From Nocardioides solisilvae (lineage in GTDB: Bacteria; Actinomycetota; Actinomycetes; Propionibacteriales; Nocardioidaceae), in assembly GCF_003194625.1 (NCBI RefSeq), contig NZ_QHKX01000004.1:186001-250000 (forward strand): 64,000 nt of DNA, in the 5' to 3' direction. The notes under the pieces were generated by a model. It worked only from the letters and a program-made list of their open reading frames with translations. It was not told the origin of the DNA and made no database searches. The translations under genes and the position numbers were made by a program. The stretch's first letter is position 1; the number at the start of each line of letters is the position of its first letter. This document shows positions 17,964 to 27,762 of this stretch, piece by piece.

Positions 17964-18875
17964 ATGTGGCAACCGGAGCCCGGGTGGCACCGCCTGCCGG
18001 GGGCCGGCCCCTCGACCCAGGGGGTGTGGGCCGCGCGCGAGGGTGGGCTGGACGTCGTGGTGAAGCGACTCGTCGCGCCCACGCCGCACGACCCCTCGGC
18101 CTACCGCGAGCCCGGCCACCCGGCGTACTGGCGGCGCGCGGTCGAGGTGGCGCGGTCCGGCGTCGTCCAGGAGACCCCGGGGCTGCGGGAGCCGGCGGTG
18201 GTGCGGGTCGAGGAGGACGCCGAGGGGGTCACCCTGGTCCACGCCCGGGTCGAGGACGCCGGCACCTCCGGCCTCTACCTGGCGCGCAGCCTGGGTCGCT
18301 TCGCCGCCGCGCCCGCGGTCGAGCTGCCGTGGCTGGTGCGCGGCCAGCTCGCGGCCCGGCTGGCGGAGGTCGCCCGGCGGGGTGGCTGGACGACCCTGGC
18401 GAGGACGCCGGTGGCCGACGTCGCCGACCACCTGTGGCGCCGCCGCGAGGTGCTCCTCGCCCGGGTCGACGACCTGCCCCACGTCCTGCAGCACGGGGAC
18501 CCGGTCCCGTCCAACCTCCCCGGCCACGTGGAGGACCACGTCGTGGGCGTCGACTGGTCGACCCTCGGGCTGGGTCCCGTGGGGGGTGACCTCGGCTACC
18601 TCTCGCTGTCGACCCGCGAGGCGTTCGAACCCCTGCTGGAGGCCTACCTGGCGGGGCTCCCGACCGGGCTGGCGAGCCGGGAGCAGGTGCTGCTGGGGGC
18701 CCGGGTGACCTCGGTCTACACCGTGCTCACGCGGGCGGACTGGGCGTTGGCCCGGGTCGCCGGCGGGGAGGGGGCGCTGGCCGGCAAGTTCCGTCACCCC
18801 AGCGTCGCCCCCTACCTGCGCGCGATGCAGCGCCAGCTGGTCCAGCTCGAGGCGCTCGTCGGACAGGCGGGCTGA
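17964..18875 (+). CDS. aminoglycoside phosphotransferase-like kinase-fold protein
   Basis: 303-residue APH/choline-kinase-superfamily protein. The catalytic loop region reads LQHGDPVPSNLPG, with the Brenner-type HGDxxxxN pattern, followed by GVDWSTLGLGPVGGDLG (D of the DFG-equivalent). The N-terminal lobe has the Lys in VVVKRLVAP. Substrate unknown; antibiotic resistance should not be assumed. The start could be ATG 17955 or 17964; the latter fits the spacing from CAGGAT. Confidence 0.75.
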   Translation: MWQPEPGWHRLPGAGPSTQGVWAAREGGLDVVVKRLVAPTPHDPSAYREPGHPAYWRRAVEVARSGVVQETPGLREPAVVRVEEDAEGVTLVHARVEDAGTSGLYLARSLGRFAAAPAVELPWLVRGQLAARLAEVARRGGWTTLARTPVADVADHLWRRREVLLARVDDLPHVLQHGDPVPSNLPGHVEDHVVGVDWSTLGLGPVGGDLGYLSLSTREAFEPLLEAYLAGLPTGLASREQVLLGARVTSVYTVLTRADWALARVAGGEGALAGKFRHPSVAPYLRAMQRQLVQLEALVGQAG

Positions 18876-18877
18876 GC

Positions 18878-18897
18878 CGGGCAGGGTCCGGTGCCCG
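18878..18897. terminator. hairpin between convergent genes
   Basis: CGGGCA and TGCCCG flank an eight-base loop in the 38 bases between two gene ends. Confidence 0.4.
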
Positions 18898-18913
18898 AGG
18901 GCGCCCGAGGACG

Positions 18914-19867
18914 TCAGAGGGCGTCGGTCGCCCAGGTGTCGCAGGCCTCGAGGGTGCCCTCCTCGTAGCCGGTGCGGAACCAGGCCTGGCGCTGTTCCGA
19001 CGAGCCGTGGGTCCAGCCCTCGGGGTCGACCCGGCCACCGGAGCGCTGCTGGATGCGGTCGTCGCCGACCGCCTTGGCGGAGTCGAGCGCCTCCGAGATG
19101 TCGGACTCGTCGACCTCGCTGAAGATGGCCACGCCGTCGTCGTCGGCGGTGCCCTCGGCCGCCCGGGTCCACATGCCGGCGTAGCAGTCGGCCTGGAGCT
19201 CCAGGCGGACGGCGTCGCTGCGCGGGCCCTGCTGGGTCCGCACCCGGCCCATCGTCCCGAGCAGGTTCTGGACGTGGTGGCCGTACTCGTGCGCCAGCAC
19301 GTAGGGCTCCACGAAGTCGCCGCCCTGGCCGCCCAGCTGGCCCTCGAGGACGTCGGCGAAGAAGGAGGTGTCGAGGTAGATCTGCTGGTCGGCGGGGCAG
19401 TAGAACGGGCCGACCTGGGAGGACGCCTGGCCGCAGGCGGTCTGCACCCCGCCGGTGAAGGTGTTGACCGGTGCCGGGGCGAGCTCGGTGCGTCCCTGCT
19501 CCGGGAGCGTCCGCGCCCAGAACTGCTCCAGCGACAGGACCACCGCCTTGCGGGCGCAGTCGGGGTCCTCGTTGGCGTCCGCTCCCGTGCGGCAGTCGGC
19601 GTAGCGGTCGCCGTCGGCCTCCAGCCCTGCCGGCATCTGGCCCGTCCCGGTGTCGAACATCGAGCCGGCCCCACCGGTGCCGCCCTGGCCGCCGCCGACG
19701 CACTGGGTCAGCACGAGGAAGAGCACGACGAGCAGGAGGCCGCCGATCCCGCCCCCCGCCTTCGCGCCCCCGGGGACCGGGAAGCGCATCGGGGCGCCGC
19801 CGCCGCGGCGTCCTCCGGCGTCCCGGACGTTGCCGCCGCTGATGTCGGCCTTGGGGTTGAAGCGCAT
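18914..19867 (-). CDS. YpfJ-type neutral zinc metallopeptidase
   Basis: 317-residue member of the KPN_02809/YpfJ family. A short cytoplasmic Gly-rich N-terminus, one membrane segment (GGLLLVVLFLVLTQ, about residues 42-56) and an extracellular peptidase domain with HEYGHHVQNL and the downstream Glu-containing ELQADCYAG. Cys residues in the outer domain may form disulfides. ATG 19867 has GGAAGGA six bases before it. Substrates are unknown. Confidence 0.88.
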   Translation of the reverse strand: MRFNPKADISGGNVRDAGGRRGGGAPMRFPVPGGAKAGGGIGGLLLVVLFLVLTQCVGGGQGGTGGAGSMFDTGTGQMPAGLEADGDRYADCRTGADANEDPDCARKAVVLSLEQFWARTLPEQGRTELAPAPVNTFTGGVQTACGQASSQVGPFYCPADQQIYLDTSFFADVLEGQLGGQGGDFVEPYVLAHEYGHHVQNLLGTMGRVRTQQGPRSDAVRLELQADCYAGMWTRAAEGTADDDGVAIFSEVDESDISEALDSAKAVGDDRIQQRSGGRVDPEGWTHGSSEQRQAWFRTGYEEGTLEACDTWATDAL

Positions 19868-19927
19868 GGTGGTCCTTCCTGCGAGCAGCCCGCTCACGCC
19901 GACTCACGGGAATCCGGCCGGGCTCCG

Positions 19928-19933
19928 TACACT
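19928..19933 (+). promoter_or_regulatory. -10 for ABC-F gene
   Basis: TACACT ten bases before ATG 19944, implying a leader of at most a few bases. Confidence 0.45.
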
Positions 19934-19943
19934 CTCTACCCTG

Positions 19944-21542
<1,599 letters not shown>

Positions 21543-21555
21543 GGGTGCTCGCTCA

Positions 21556-21569
21556 TTACCGACAGGTAA
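21556..21569. promoter_or_regulatory. inverted repeat upstream of crotonase -10
   Basis: TTACC-GACA-GGTAA, perfect five-base arms, three bases before the TAGGAT box; position and form suit a TetR-type repressor site. Confidence 0.5.
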
Positions 21570-21571
21570 CC

Positions 21572-21577
21572 TAGGAT
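21572..21577 (+). promoter_or_regulatory. leaderless -10 for enoyl-CoA hydratase
   Basis: TAGGAT, seven bases, then ATG 21585. An earlier in-frame ATG at 21576 overlaps the box and is rejected. Confidence 0.6.
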
Positions 21578-21584
21578 GGCGACC

Positions 21585-22370
21585 ATGACTCCTGAAGAGC
21601 TGGGCGCCGTGGGCCTGAGGTTCGAGGTGGCGGGTCCCGTCGCCACCATCACGCTGGACCGGCCGGAGGTGCGCAACGCGCAGACTCCGGCCATGTGGCG
21701 CGCCCTCGCCGAGCTGGGCCGCGGGCTCTCCGACGACGTCCGCGTCGTGGTGGTCACGGGTGCGGGGGAGACCTTCTCCGCCGGCCTGGACCGGGCGATG
21801 CTCGACCCCCGCTCGGGGGGCGACGGCCAGGAGACGGTCGCCGGCCTGCTGGCGATGTCCGACCAAGAGGTGGCCGACACGATCGACGCCTACCAGGAGG
21901 GCTTCACCTTCCTGCGCGACCCGCGCTTCGTCTCGGTCGCCAAGGTCCGGGGGTACGCCGTGGGCGCGGGCTTCCAGCTGGCGCTCTCCTGCGACCTGGT
22001 GGTCGCCGCCGAGGACGCGCAGTTCTGCATGAAGGAGTCGGCGCTGGGCCTCGTGCCCGACCTGACGGGAACAAAGCCCCTGGTCGAGGCGGTTGGATAC
22101 GCCAGGGCCCTCGAGATCTGCGCCACGGCACGGATGGTGGGCGCCCAGGAGGCCGCCCGGATCGGCCTGGCCCAGGCCGTGGTCCCGGGTGACCAGCTGG
22201 ACGCCGCCGTGGAACAGCTGGCGGGGGCGCTGACGGCACCGATGGTCGGGGCCGTGCGGGAGACCAAGGCGCTCCTGCAGGGTGCGGCTGGCCGCTCCCT
22301 GGAGGACCAGCGCCGGCTCGAGCGGGAGGCGCAGGTCAGGCGCTTCCGCGAGGTCGCCGGCGGCGCCTGA
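21585..22370 (+). CDS. enoyl-CoA hydratase/isomerase family protein
   Basis: Crotonase-fold enzyme, 261 residues, acting on acyl-CoA. Oxyanion-hole residues lie in FSAGLDRAML and VRGYAVGAGFQLALSCD; the usual acid Glu positions are replaced or shifted (MKESALGLVPD has a Glu two residues before the canonical site), so hydration versus isomerisation is uncertain. Controlled from its own promoter with an operator-like repeat. Forty bases separate it from the ABC exporter gene. Confidence 0.88.
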   Translation: MTPEELGAVGLRFEVAGPVATITLDRPEVRNAQTPAMWRALAELGRGLSDDVRVVVVTGAGETFSAGLDRAMLDPRSGGDGQETVAGLLAMSDQEVADTIDAYQEGFTFLRDPRFVSVAKVRGYAVGAGFQLALSCDLVVAAEDAQFCMKESALGLVPDLTGTKPLVEAVGYARALEICATARMVGAQEAARIGLAQAVVPGDQLDAAVEQLAGALTAPMVGAVRETKALLQGAAGRSLEDQRRLEREAQVRRFREVAGGA

Positions 22371-22410
22371 TCCCGGGGGCGCCACGGCGCCGGGCAGAGA
22401 GGGGAACCAC

Positions 22411-24291
22411 GTGTCCTTGCAGATGGGCATGGGCCCGGCGTGGCGCCACATGCGCAGCGACCGGAGCATGGCGCGCCAACGGGTCGAGCGGGAGACCTTC
22501 CGTCGGATCCTCGGCTTCGCCCGACCGCACGTCCGCGCGATCGCGCTCTTCCTCGCCGTCACCTCGGTGGACGCGGCGCTCGTCGTCGCGACCCCGCTGC
22601 TGGTCAAGAAGCTGGTCGACGACGGCATCACGGCCGGCGACGCGGGCCTCGTGGCCTGGCTGGCCGCGGCGATGGCGGGCGTGGCGGTGCTCGGCGCCGT
22701 CCTCTCCGTCGTCGGCGGCTACCTCTCCTCGCGCATCGGCGAGGGCCTCATCTACGACCTGCGCACCCAGGTCTTCGGGCACGTCCAGCGCCAGTCGCTG
22801 GCCTTCTTCACCCGGACCCAGACGGGTGCCCTCGTCTCCCGGCTCAACAACGACGTGATCGGCGCCCAGCGCGCCTTCACCTCCACCCTCTCCACGACGG
22901 TCTCCAGCCTCGTCTCGGTGGTGGTGGTGAGCGTGGCCATGCTGGCGTTGAGCTGGCAGGTCACGTTGCTCTGCCTCCTGCTCTTCCCCCTGCTGCTCGG
23001 AGCCTCGCGCTGGGTCGGCAACCGGCTCGCGGGGCTGACCCGGGAGCAGATGGAGGGCAACGCCGACCTCGGCAACGCCATGACCGAGCGGTTCAACGTG
23101 GGCGGCGCCATGCTGCTCAAGCTGTTCGGCCGGCGCGCCGAGGAGGACCGGCTCTTCGCCGCCAAGGCGGGGGTCGTCCGCGACCTGGGGGTGCGGATCT
23201 CGCTGGTCACCCGCGTCTTCGTCGCCGTCATGCTGCTCGTGCCGGCCCTGGCCACCGCGCTGGTCTACGGCGTCGGCGGCCGGCTCGCGATCGAGGGGAC
23301 GCTGAGCATCGGCACGGTGCTGGCGCTGGCCACCCTGCTGCTCCGGCTCCTCGGCCCCCTCCAGAGCCTCTCCAACGTGCGCGTCGACGTGATGACCGCC
23401 CTGGTCTCCTTCGACCGGGTGCTGGAGGTGCTCGACCTGCCGTCGACGATCCAGGAGAAGCCCGGCGCGGTCGCCCTCCCCGCGACGGCGGCCCGGGTCG
23501 AGTTCGACGACGTCCGGTTCCGCTACCCGCGGGCCGAGGAGGTCTCACTGGCGTCGCTCGAGGCTGTCACGCGCACCGAGGGTCCGCAGGGCGAGCTGGT
23601 CCTCGACGGGGTCTCGTTCGTCGCCGAGCCCGGCCAGATGATCGCCCTCGTGGGCCCGTCGGGGGCGGGCAAGACGACGATCACCCACCTGGTCGCCCGG
23701 CTGTACGACGTGACCTCGGGTGCGGTCCGCGTGGACGGCCACGACGTCCGGGACGTCACCCTGGAGTCGCTGGAGGACGTGGTCGGCTACGTCACCCAGG
23801 ACTCCCACATGTTCCACGACACCATCCGGGCCAACCTGCGCTACGCCAGGCCGGGCGCCGACGACCGGGAGCTCTGGGACGCCCTGGCGGCGGCCCAGGT
23901 CGACGGCCTGGTCCGCAACCTGCCGGAGGGTCTCGACACGGTCGTGGGCGACCGTGGCTACCGCCTGTCGGGCGGTGAGCGGCAGCGGCTGGCGATCGCC
24001 CGGCTGCTGCTCAAGGCGCCGTCGGTGGTGGTCCTCGACGAGGCGACCGCCCACCTCGACAGCGAGTCGGAGGCCGCCGTCCAGCGCGCGCTCAAGGTCG
24101 CCCTCGAGGGCCGCACCTCCCTCGTGATCGCCCACCGCCTTTCCACCGTGCGCGAGGCCGACCGGATCCTGGTGGTCGAGGCGGGCCGGGTCGTCGCCTC
24201 GGGGAGCCACGAGGAGCTGCTGGCGGCGGGGGGCCTGTACGCGGACCTCTACCGGACTCAGTACTTCTCGGAGCGCTCCGCCGCCTCCTGA
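22411..24291 (+). CDS. ABC exporter (fused TMD-NBD)
   Basis: 626-residue half-transporter of the multidrug/lipid exporter type. Six membrane helices occupy residues about 40-320 and the nucleotide-binding domain starts near 360, with GPSGAGKTTITHLV, the Q-loop in YVTQDSHMF, LSGGERQRLAIA, VVLDEATAHLD and IAHRLSTV. A 20-residue loop (EEVSLASLEAVT) is inserted before the Walker A strand. GTG 22411 follows AGAGGGG. It probably acts as a homodimer; substrate unknown. The 3' end overlaps SURF1 by 34 bases on the opposite strand. Confidence 0.92.
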   Translation: MSLQMGMGPAWRHMRSDRSMARQRVERETFRRILGFARPHVRAIALFLAVTSVDAALVVATPLLVKKLVDDGITAGDAGLVAWLAAAMAGVAVLGAVLSVVGGYLSSRIGEGLIYDLRTQVFGHVQRQSLAFFTRTQTGALVSRLNNDVIGAQRAFTSTLSTTVSSLVSVVVVSVAMLALSWQVTLLCLLLFPLLLGASRWVGNRLAGLTREQMEGNADLGNAMTERFNVGGAMLLKLFGRRAEEDRLFAAKAGVVRDLGVRISLVTRVFVAVMLLVPALATALVYGVGGRLAIEGTLSIGTVLALATLLLRLLGPLQSLSNVRVDVMTALVSFDRVLEVLDLPSTIQEKPGAVALPATAARVEFDDVRFRYPRAEEVSLASLEAVTRTEGPQGELVLDGVSFVAEPGQMIALVGPSGAGKTTITHLVARLYDVTSGAVRVDGHDVRDVTLESLEDVVGYVTQDSHMFHDTIRANLRYARPGADDRELWDALAAAQVDGLVRNLPEGLDTVVGDRGYRLSGGERQRLAIARLLLKAPSVVVLDEATAHLDSESEAAVQRALKVALEGRTSLVIAHRLSTVREADRILVVEAGRVVASGSHEELLAAGGLYADLYRTQYFSERSAAS

Positions 24292-25025
24292 GCCTCCCGT
24301 CGCCGGTCGCGCCACTCGTCGTACAGCAGGTAGAGGAAGCCGAAGACGGCCATGGCGCCGAAGAACCACCACTGGAGCCCGTAGAAGAAGTGCGGGCCCT
24401 CGTCCAGCTCGGGCAGCTCGGCGGGCTCGAGGGGGACCTCGGGGGCGGGGGTCTCCGAGGCGAGGGCGACGAAGCCCGAGAGGAGCTCCCGGTCCAGCGC
24501 CTCGCCGATGGCGGCACTGCTGATCGCCCGGGTCCGCTGGTCGGTGACCTCCGCGCTGTCCCCGGTCGCGTCCTGGCGCACCCAGCCGGTCACGGTGACC
24601 TCGCCGTCGGGGGGTGCTGGGAGGTCGTCGGGGACCTCGCCGCGGTTGGCCGTCGGCCACCAGCCGCGGTCCACCAGGAGGGCCGAGCCGTCGTCGAGCA
24701 CGAGGGGCACGACCGCGTTGACGCCGGGCGCGCCGTCCCGGGTCCGGTAGCGGACCACGACGGTCTCCTCGACGGCGTACCGGCCCGAGGCCTCCACGAC
24801 CCGCCACTGGTCGTCGTCGGCCGGCGGGCGGTCCACCGCCATCACCTCGGCCACCGGCGCCGGCGGCAGCGCCTCGTTGCGCTGGATGATCTCGTTGCGC
24901 TCGCGCCGGTCGTCGAGGCGGTGGAACTGCCACTGGCCGAGCTGCCACGCGAGCCACGTCAGGAGCACCACGGCCAGGAGGAAGAAGGCCCAGCGCCTGC
25001 TGGCCAGGAAACCCCAACGACTCAC
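24258..25025 (-). CDS. SURF1-family cytochrome oxidase assembly protein
   Basis: 255 residues with membrane segments at both ends (WAFFLLAVVLLTWLAWQLG near residue 12 and WWFFGAMAVFGFLYLLYD near 225) and a periplasmic-side domain with VVRYRTRDGAPG, LLVDRGW and VTGWVR. SURF1 helps heme A insertion into oxidase subunit I, linking it functionally to ctaA and ctaB at 1.6-3.6 kb. The GTG start is fixed by TAGCCT six bases upstream. Confidence 0.92.
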   Translation of the reverse strand: MSRWGFLASRRWAFFLLAVVLLTWLAWQLGQWQFHRLDDRRERNEIIQRNEALPPAPVAEVMAVDRPPADDDQWRVVEASGRYAVEETVVVRYRTRDGAPGVNAVVPLVLDDGSALLVDRGWWPTANRGEVPDDLPAPPDGEVTVTGWVRQDATGDSAEVTDQRTRAISSAAIGEALDRELLSGFVALASETPAPEVPLEPAELPELDEGPHFFYGLQWWFFGAMAVFGFLYLLYDEWRDRRREAQEAAERSEKY

Positions 25026-25031
25026 CCCCCG

Positions 25032-25037
25032 AGGCTA
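25032..25037 (-). promoter_or_regulatory. leaderless -10 for SURF1 gene
   Basis: TAGCCT, six bases, then GTG 25025. Confidence 0.6.
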
Positions 25038-25069
25038 TCCGGCGCCGGGCTGCCCGCCGGGACGCCCCC

Positions 25070-25075
25070 TATGCT
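25070..25075 (+). promoter_or_regulatory. leaderless -10 for moaA
   Basis: TATGCT, six bases, then ATG 25082; it decides between the GTG at 25079 and this ATG. Confidence 0.6.
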
Positions 25076-25081
25076 GGGGTG

Positions 25082-26074
25082 ATGGTGCAGATGCTCGAGG
25101 ACCGCTTCGGCCGCGTGGCGACAGACCTGCGCGTCTCGTTGACCGACAGGTGCAACCTGCGCTGCACCTACTGCATGCCCGCCGAGGGCCTCGACTGGAT
25201 GCCGGCCGAGGAGACGCTGACCGACGACGAGGTCGTCCGTCTGGTCACCATCGGCGTGCGGCACCTCGGGATCCGCGAGGTGCGGTTCACCGGCGGCGAG
25301 CCCCTGATCCGGCGCGGCCTGGTCGACATCGTCCGACGCACCCACGAGCTGGGGGGCGTGGAGACCTCGCTGACGACCAACGGCCTCGGGCTGCAGCGCG
25401 TGGCGGGGGCGCTGGCGGAGGCCGGGCTGGACAGGGTCAACGTCAGCCTCGACACGGTGCGGCCCGAGTCGTTCCGCGCGATCACCCGGCGGGACCGGCT
25501 CGACGACGTCCTCGCCGGTCTCACCGCCGCCCGGGTCGCCGGGCTGGAGCCGGTCAAGGTCAACGCGGTGCTGCTGCGCGGGATCAACGACGACCAGGCA
25601 CCCGAGCTGCTGCGCTGGTGCCTCGACCAGGGGTACGCGCTGCGCTTCATCGAGCAGATGCCCCTCGACGCGCAGCACGGCTGGCACCGCGACGCCATGG
25701 TGACCGCCGACGAGATCCTGGCCGCGCTCGAGGCGGAGTTCACCCTCCGGCCGGCCGAGGAGCCGCGGGGGAGCGCGCCCGCCGAGCTGTTCACGGTCGA
25801 CGGGGGCCCCGGCACCGTCGGGGTGATCGCGTCGGTGACGAGGCCGTTCTGCGGAGACTGCGACCGGGTCAGGCTCACCGCCGACGGGCAGGTCCGCAAC
25901 TGCCTCTTCGCCCGGGAGGAGTCCGACCTGCGCGCCGCGCTGCGCGGCGGCGCCGACGACCACGAGATCGCCACGCGCTGGGTGGCGGCGGTGCGCGGCA
26001 AGCGGGCCGGCCACGGGATCGACGACCCGACCTTCCTCCAGCCCGACCGCCCCATGTCGGCGATCGGCGGCTGA
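25082..26074 (+). CDS. moaA: GTP 3',8-cyclase MoaA
   Basis: Radical-SAM enzyme for the first step of molybdenum cofactor synthesis, 330 residues. N-terminal cluster C24-x3-C28-x2-C31 (CNLRCTYC), SAM-binding FTGGEPL, a C-terminal second cluster motif FCGDCDRVRLT...CLF, and the essential C-terminal Gly-Gly. No other moa gene adjoins it and no Moco riboswitch is seen upstream, since the transcript appears leaderless. Confidence 0.96.
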   Translation: MVQMLEDRFGRVATDLRVSLTDRCNLRCTYCMPAEGLDWMPAEETLTDDEVVRLVTIGVRHLGIREVRFTGGEPLIRRGLVDIVRRTHELGGVETSLTTNGLGLQRVAGALAEAGLDRVNVSLDTVRPESFRAITRRDRLDDVLAGLTAARVAGLEPVKVNAVLLRGINDDQAPELLRWCLDQGYALRFIEQMPLDAQHGWHRDAMVTADEILAALEAEFTLRPAEEPRGSAPAELFTVDGGPGTVGVIASVTRPFCGDCDRVRLTADGQVRNCLFAREESDLRAALRGGADDHEIATRWVAAVRGKRAGHGIDDPTFLQPDRPMSAIGG

Positions 26075-26075
26075 C

Positions 26076-26300
26076 TCAGCCGACCGGGTCCGGGGCCCCG
26101 GGGCCTCCCGAGGTGTGCGGCACCACGTCGCGCAGGAAGGACCGGGCGCCCAGGAAGCCGGCCAGGTGCTCGCGGTGCTCCTCGCACGCCAGCCAGGTCT
26201 TGCGACGCTCCGGGGTGTGCAGCTTGGGGTTGTTCCACAGCAGTGCCCAGGCCGCGGGGACGCTGCAGCCCTTGGCCGAGCAGAGGTCGACGTCGGTCAC
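26076..26300 (-). CDS. small CxxxxC/CxxH putative zinc-binding protein
   Basis: 74-residue actinobacterial protein with a possible zinc site made of CSAKGC and CEEH, and a conserved WNNPKLH core. Homologues in databases have been called 'acetone carboxylase', which the size and motifs do not support. The GTG at 26300 overlaps the stop of the DUF3099 gene as GTGA. The stop is one base from that of moaA on the other strand. Function unknown. Confidence 0.78.
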   Translation of the reverse strand: MTDVDLCSAKGCSVPAAWALLWNNPKLHTPERRKTWLACEEHREHLAGFLGARSFLRDVVPHTSGGPGAPDPVG

Positions 26301-26668
26301 GAGGCCCGCTCCTCGCCGGTGGGCGGCGGGGCGGCGGCGTCGCCGGTCGTGCCGCCGAGCTCGCCCCCGGCGGTGCCGGGAGCCAGCTCGTGCCGGGGCC
26401 GGTTGGCGTCGAGGACGAACGGGTCCTCGCGGGTGTCGGTGGCGTTGGCCAGCACCACCGCGACGTAGGGGAGAAGGACCGCGCCTGCCACGAGGACCCA
26501 GCGGAGCCACCCCGGGCCCACGGCGACAGCGGCCACGAAGCAGGCCACCCGGATCGCCATGGAGACGACGTAGCGTCGCTGGCGTGCCGCGATGTCGGCC
26601 TCGCGACTGGCGGCGGCGGTGGTGATCCGGACGGCGTCCTGGCCGGCGGACCCCTTGCGGGTGGCCAT
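26297..26668 (-). CDS. DUF3099 membrane protein
   Basis: 123 residues: a basic N-terminus, two membrane segments (about residues 35-70, VVSMAIRVACFVAAVAVG and WVLVAGAVLLPYVAVV), and a polar tail with the DUF3099-typical NATDTREDPFVLD. Function unknown. ATG 26668 is chosen because TACGAT lies seven bases upstream; ATG 26677 overlaps that box. Confidence 0.85.
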   Translation of the reverse strand: MATRKGSAGQDAVRITTAAASREADIAARQRRYVVSMAIRVACFVAAVAVGPGWLRWVLVAGAVLLPYVAVVLANATDTREDPFVLDANRPRHELAPGTAGGELGGTTGDAAAPPPTGEERAS

Positions 26669-26675
26669 GGGCTCC

Positions 26676-26681
26676 ATCGTA
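26676..26681 (-). promoter_or_regulatory. leaderless -10 for DUF3099 gene
   Basis: TACGAT, seven bases, then ATG 26668. Confidence 0.55.
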
Positions 26682-26731
26682 CGTCGCACGAGGTCGTCCT
26701 CCGCCGGGGGAGCACGGTCGGGAGGTGGGGC

Positions 26732-26737
26732 TACAGT
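26732..26737 (+). promoter_or_regulatory. leaderless -10 for dodecin
   Basis: TACAGT, six bases, then ATG 26744. Confidence 0.6.
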
Positions 26738-26743
26738 CGGGCC

Positions 26744-26956
26744 ATGTCGAATCGCACCTACCGCGTCACCGAGATCGTCGGCACCTCCCCCGAGGGCATC
26801 GACGCCGCCATCCGCAACGGCATCGAGCGGGCCGGGAAGACCCTGCGCCACATCGACTGGTTCGAGGTCACGCAGGTCCGCGGCCAGGCCAAGGACGGCC
26901 AGGTCGAGCACTTCCAGGTCGGCCTGAAGATCGGGTTCCGCCTCGAGGACGAGTGA
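26744..26956 (+). CDS. dodecin family flavin-binding protein
   Basis: 70-residue protein, normal dodecin length. W39 in HIDWFEV is the flavin-stacking Trp, and Gln in FQVGLKIGF matches the isoalloxazine-contacting position. Bacterial dodecins form dodecamers that store FMN and may also bind CoA. Expressed alone from a leaderless promoter. Confidence 0.93.
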   Translation: MSNRTYRVTEIVGTSPEGIDAAIRNGIERAGKTLRHIDWFEVTQVRGQAKDGQVEHFQVGLKIGFRLEDE

Positions 26957-26968
26957 CGTCTTTTCGCG

Positions 26969-26980
26969 TACCCCGGGGTA
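26969..26980. promoter_or_regulatory. palindrome in fabG promoter
   Basis: TACCCCGGGGTA, a perfect 12-base palindrome ending five bases before the fabG -10; candidate operator. Confidence 0.4.
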
Positions 26981-26985
26981 ATCAC

Positions 26986-26991
26986 TAGCGT
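26986..26991 (+). promoter_or_regulatory. leaderless -10 for fabG-fabI
   Basis: TAGCGT, eight bases, then GTG 27000. Confidence 0.5.
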
Positions 26992-26999
26992 CGGGGGAC

Positions 27000-27722
27000 G
27001 TGAGCCACGAGCCCCTCGAACCCCGTTCCGTCCTCGTGACCGGCGGCAACCGCGGCATCGGTCGCGCCGTCGCGGAGGCCTTCCTCGCCGCGGGCGACAA
27101 GGTCGCGGTGACCACGCGCAGCGGCGGCGCCCCCGAAGGTGCCCTCGACGTCCGCTGCGACGTCACCGACCCCGCCGCGGTCGAGGCCGCCTTCGCCGCC
27201 GTGGAGGAGGCGCACGGCCCCGTCGAGGTGCTGGTCGCCAACGCCGGCATCACCGCCGACACCCTGCTGCTGCGGATGAGCGAGGACGACTGGTCGTCAG
27301 TGGTCGAGACCAACCTCACCGGCTCCTTCCGGCTGGCCAAGCGGGCCGCGAAGGGCATGCTGCGGATGCGACGCGGTCGGATCGTGCTCGTCTCCTCGGT
27401 CGTGGGGCTGCTCGGCTCCGCCGGGCAGGCGAACTACGCCGCCTCCAAGGCCGGCCTGGTCGGGCTCGCCCGTTCGCTGGCCCGCGAGCTCGGGAGCCGG
27501 GGGATCACCACCAACGTGGTCGCGCCCGGCTTCGTCGAGACCGACATGACCGCCGTGCTCAGCGAGGAGCAGAAGGACGCGATCCGCACCCAGGTCCCGC
27601 TGGGTCGGTACGCCACGGTCGACGAGGTCGCGGCTGCCGTGACGTGGCTGGCCTCCCCGGGGGCGGCCTACGTCACCGGAGCGGTGATCCCGGTCGACGG
27701 CGGCCTGGGCATGGGCCACTGA
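27000..27722 (+). CDS. fabG: 3-oxoacyl-ACP reductase (FabG/MabA type)
   Basis: Short-chain dehydrogenase that reduces beta-ketoacyl-ACP with NADPH in type II fatty acid synthesis; 240 residues. [10 protein letters not shown] cofactor motif, NAGIT, catalytic Ser in VSSVVGL, YAASKAG, and the C-terminal VDGGLGMGH match FabG1/MabA. It leads a two-gene operon with an InhA-type enoyl reductase 40 bases downstream, as in mycobacteria. Confidence 0.94.
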   Translation: MSHEPLEPRSVLVTGGNRGIGRAVAEAFLAAGDKVAVTTRSGGAPEGALDVRCDVTDPAAVEAAFAAVEEAHGPVEVLVANAGITADTLLLRMSEDDWSSVVETNLTGSFRLAKRAAKGMLRMRRGRIVLVSSVVGLLGSAGQANYAASKAGLVGLARSLARELGSRGITTNVVAPGFVETDMTAVLSEEQKDAIRTQVPLGRYATVDEVAAAVTWLASPGAAYVTGAVIPVDGGLGMGH

Positions 27723-27762
27723 GGGCTACGGAGATGGACGGACGAGGGACGAGGGAGCAGTG

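Noticed and set aside
17964..18875. Aminoglycoside resistance gene
   Set aside because: The kinase fold is shared by many housekeeping kinases and no resistance-specific motif or mobile context is seen.
24258..24291. Frameshift or misassembly because the ABC exporter and SURF1 genes overlap at their 3' ends
   Set aside because: Both C-termini read naturally and short convergent overlaps recur in this window (29876-29898, 56499-56508).
26076..26300. Naming the 74-residue protein acetone carboxylase, a label used for homologues
   Set aside because: Far too small for any acetone carboxylase subunit; only a possible Cys/His zinc site is visible.
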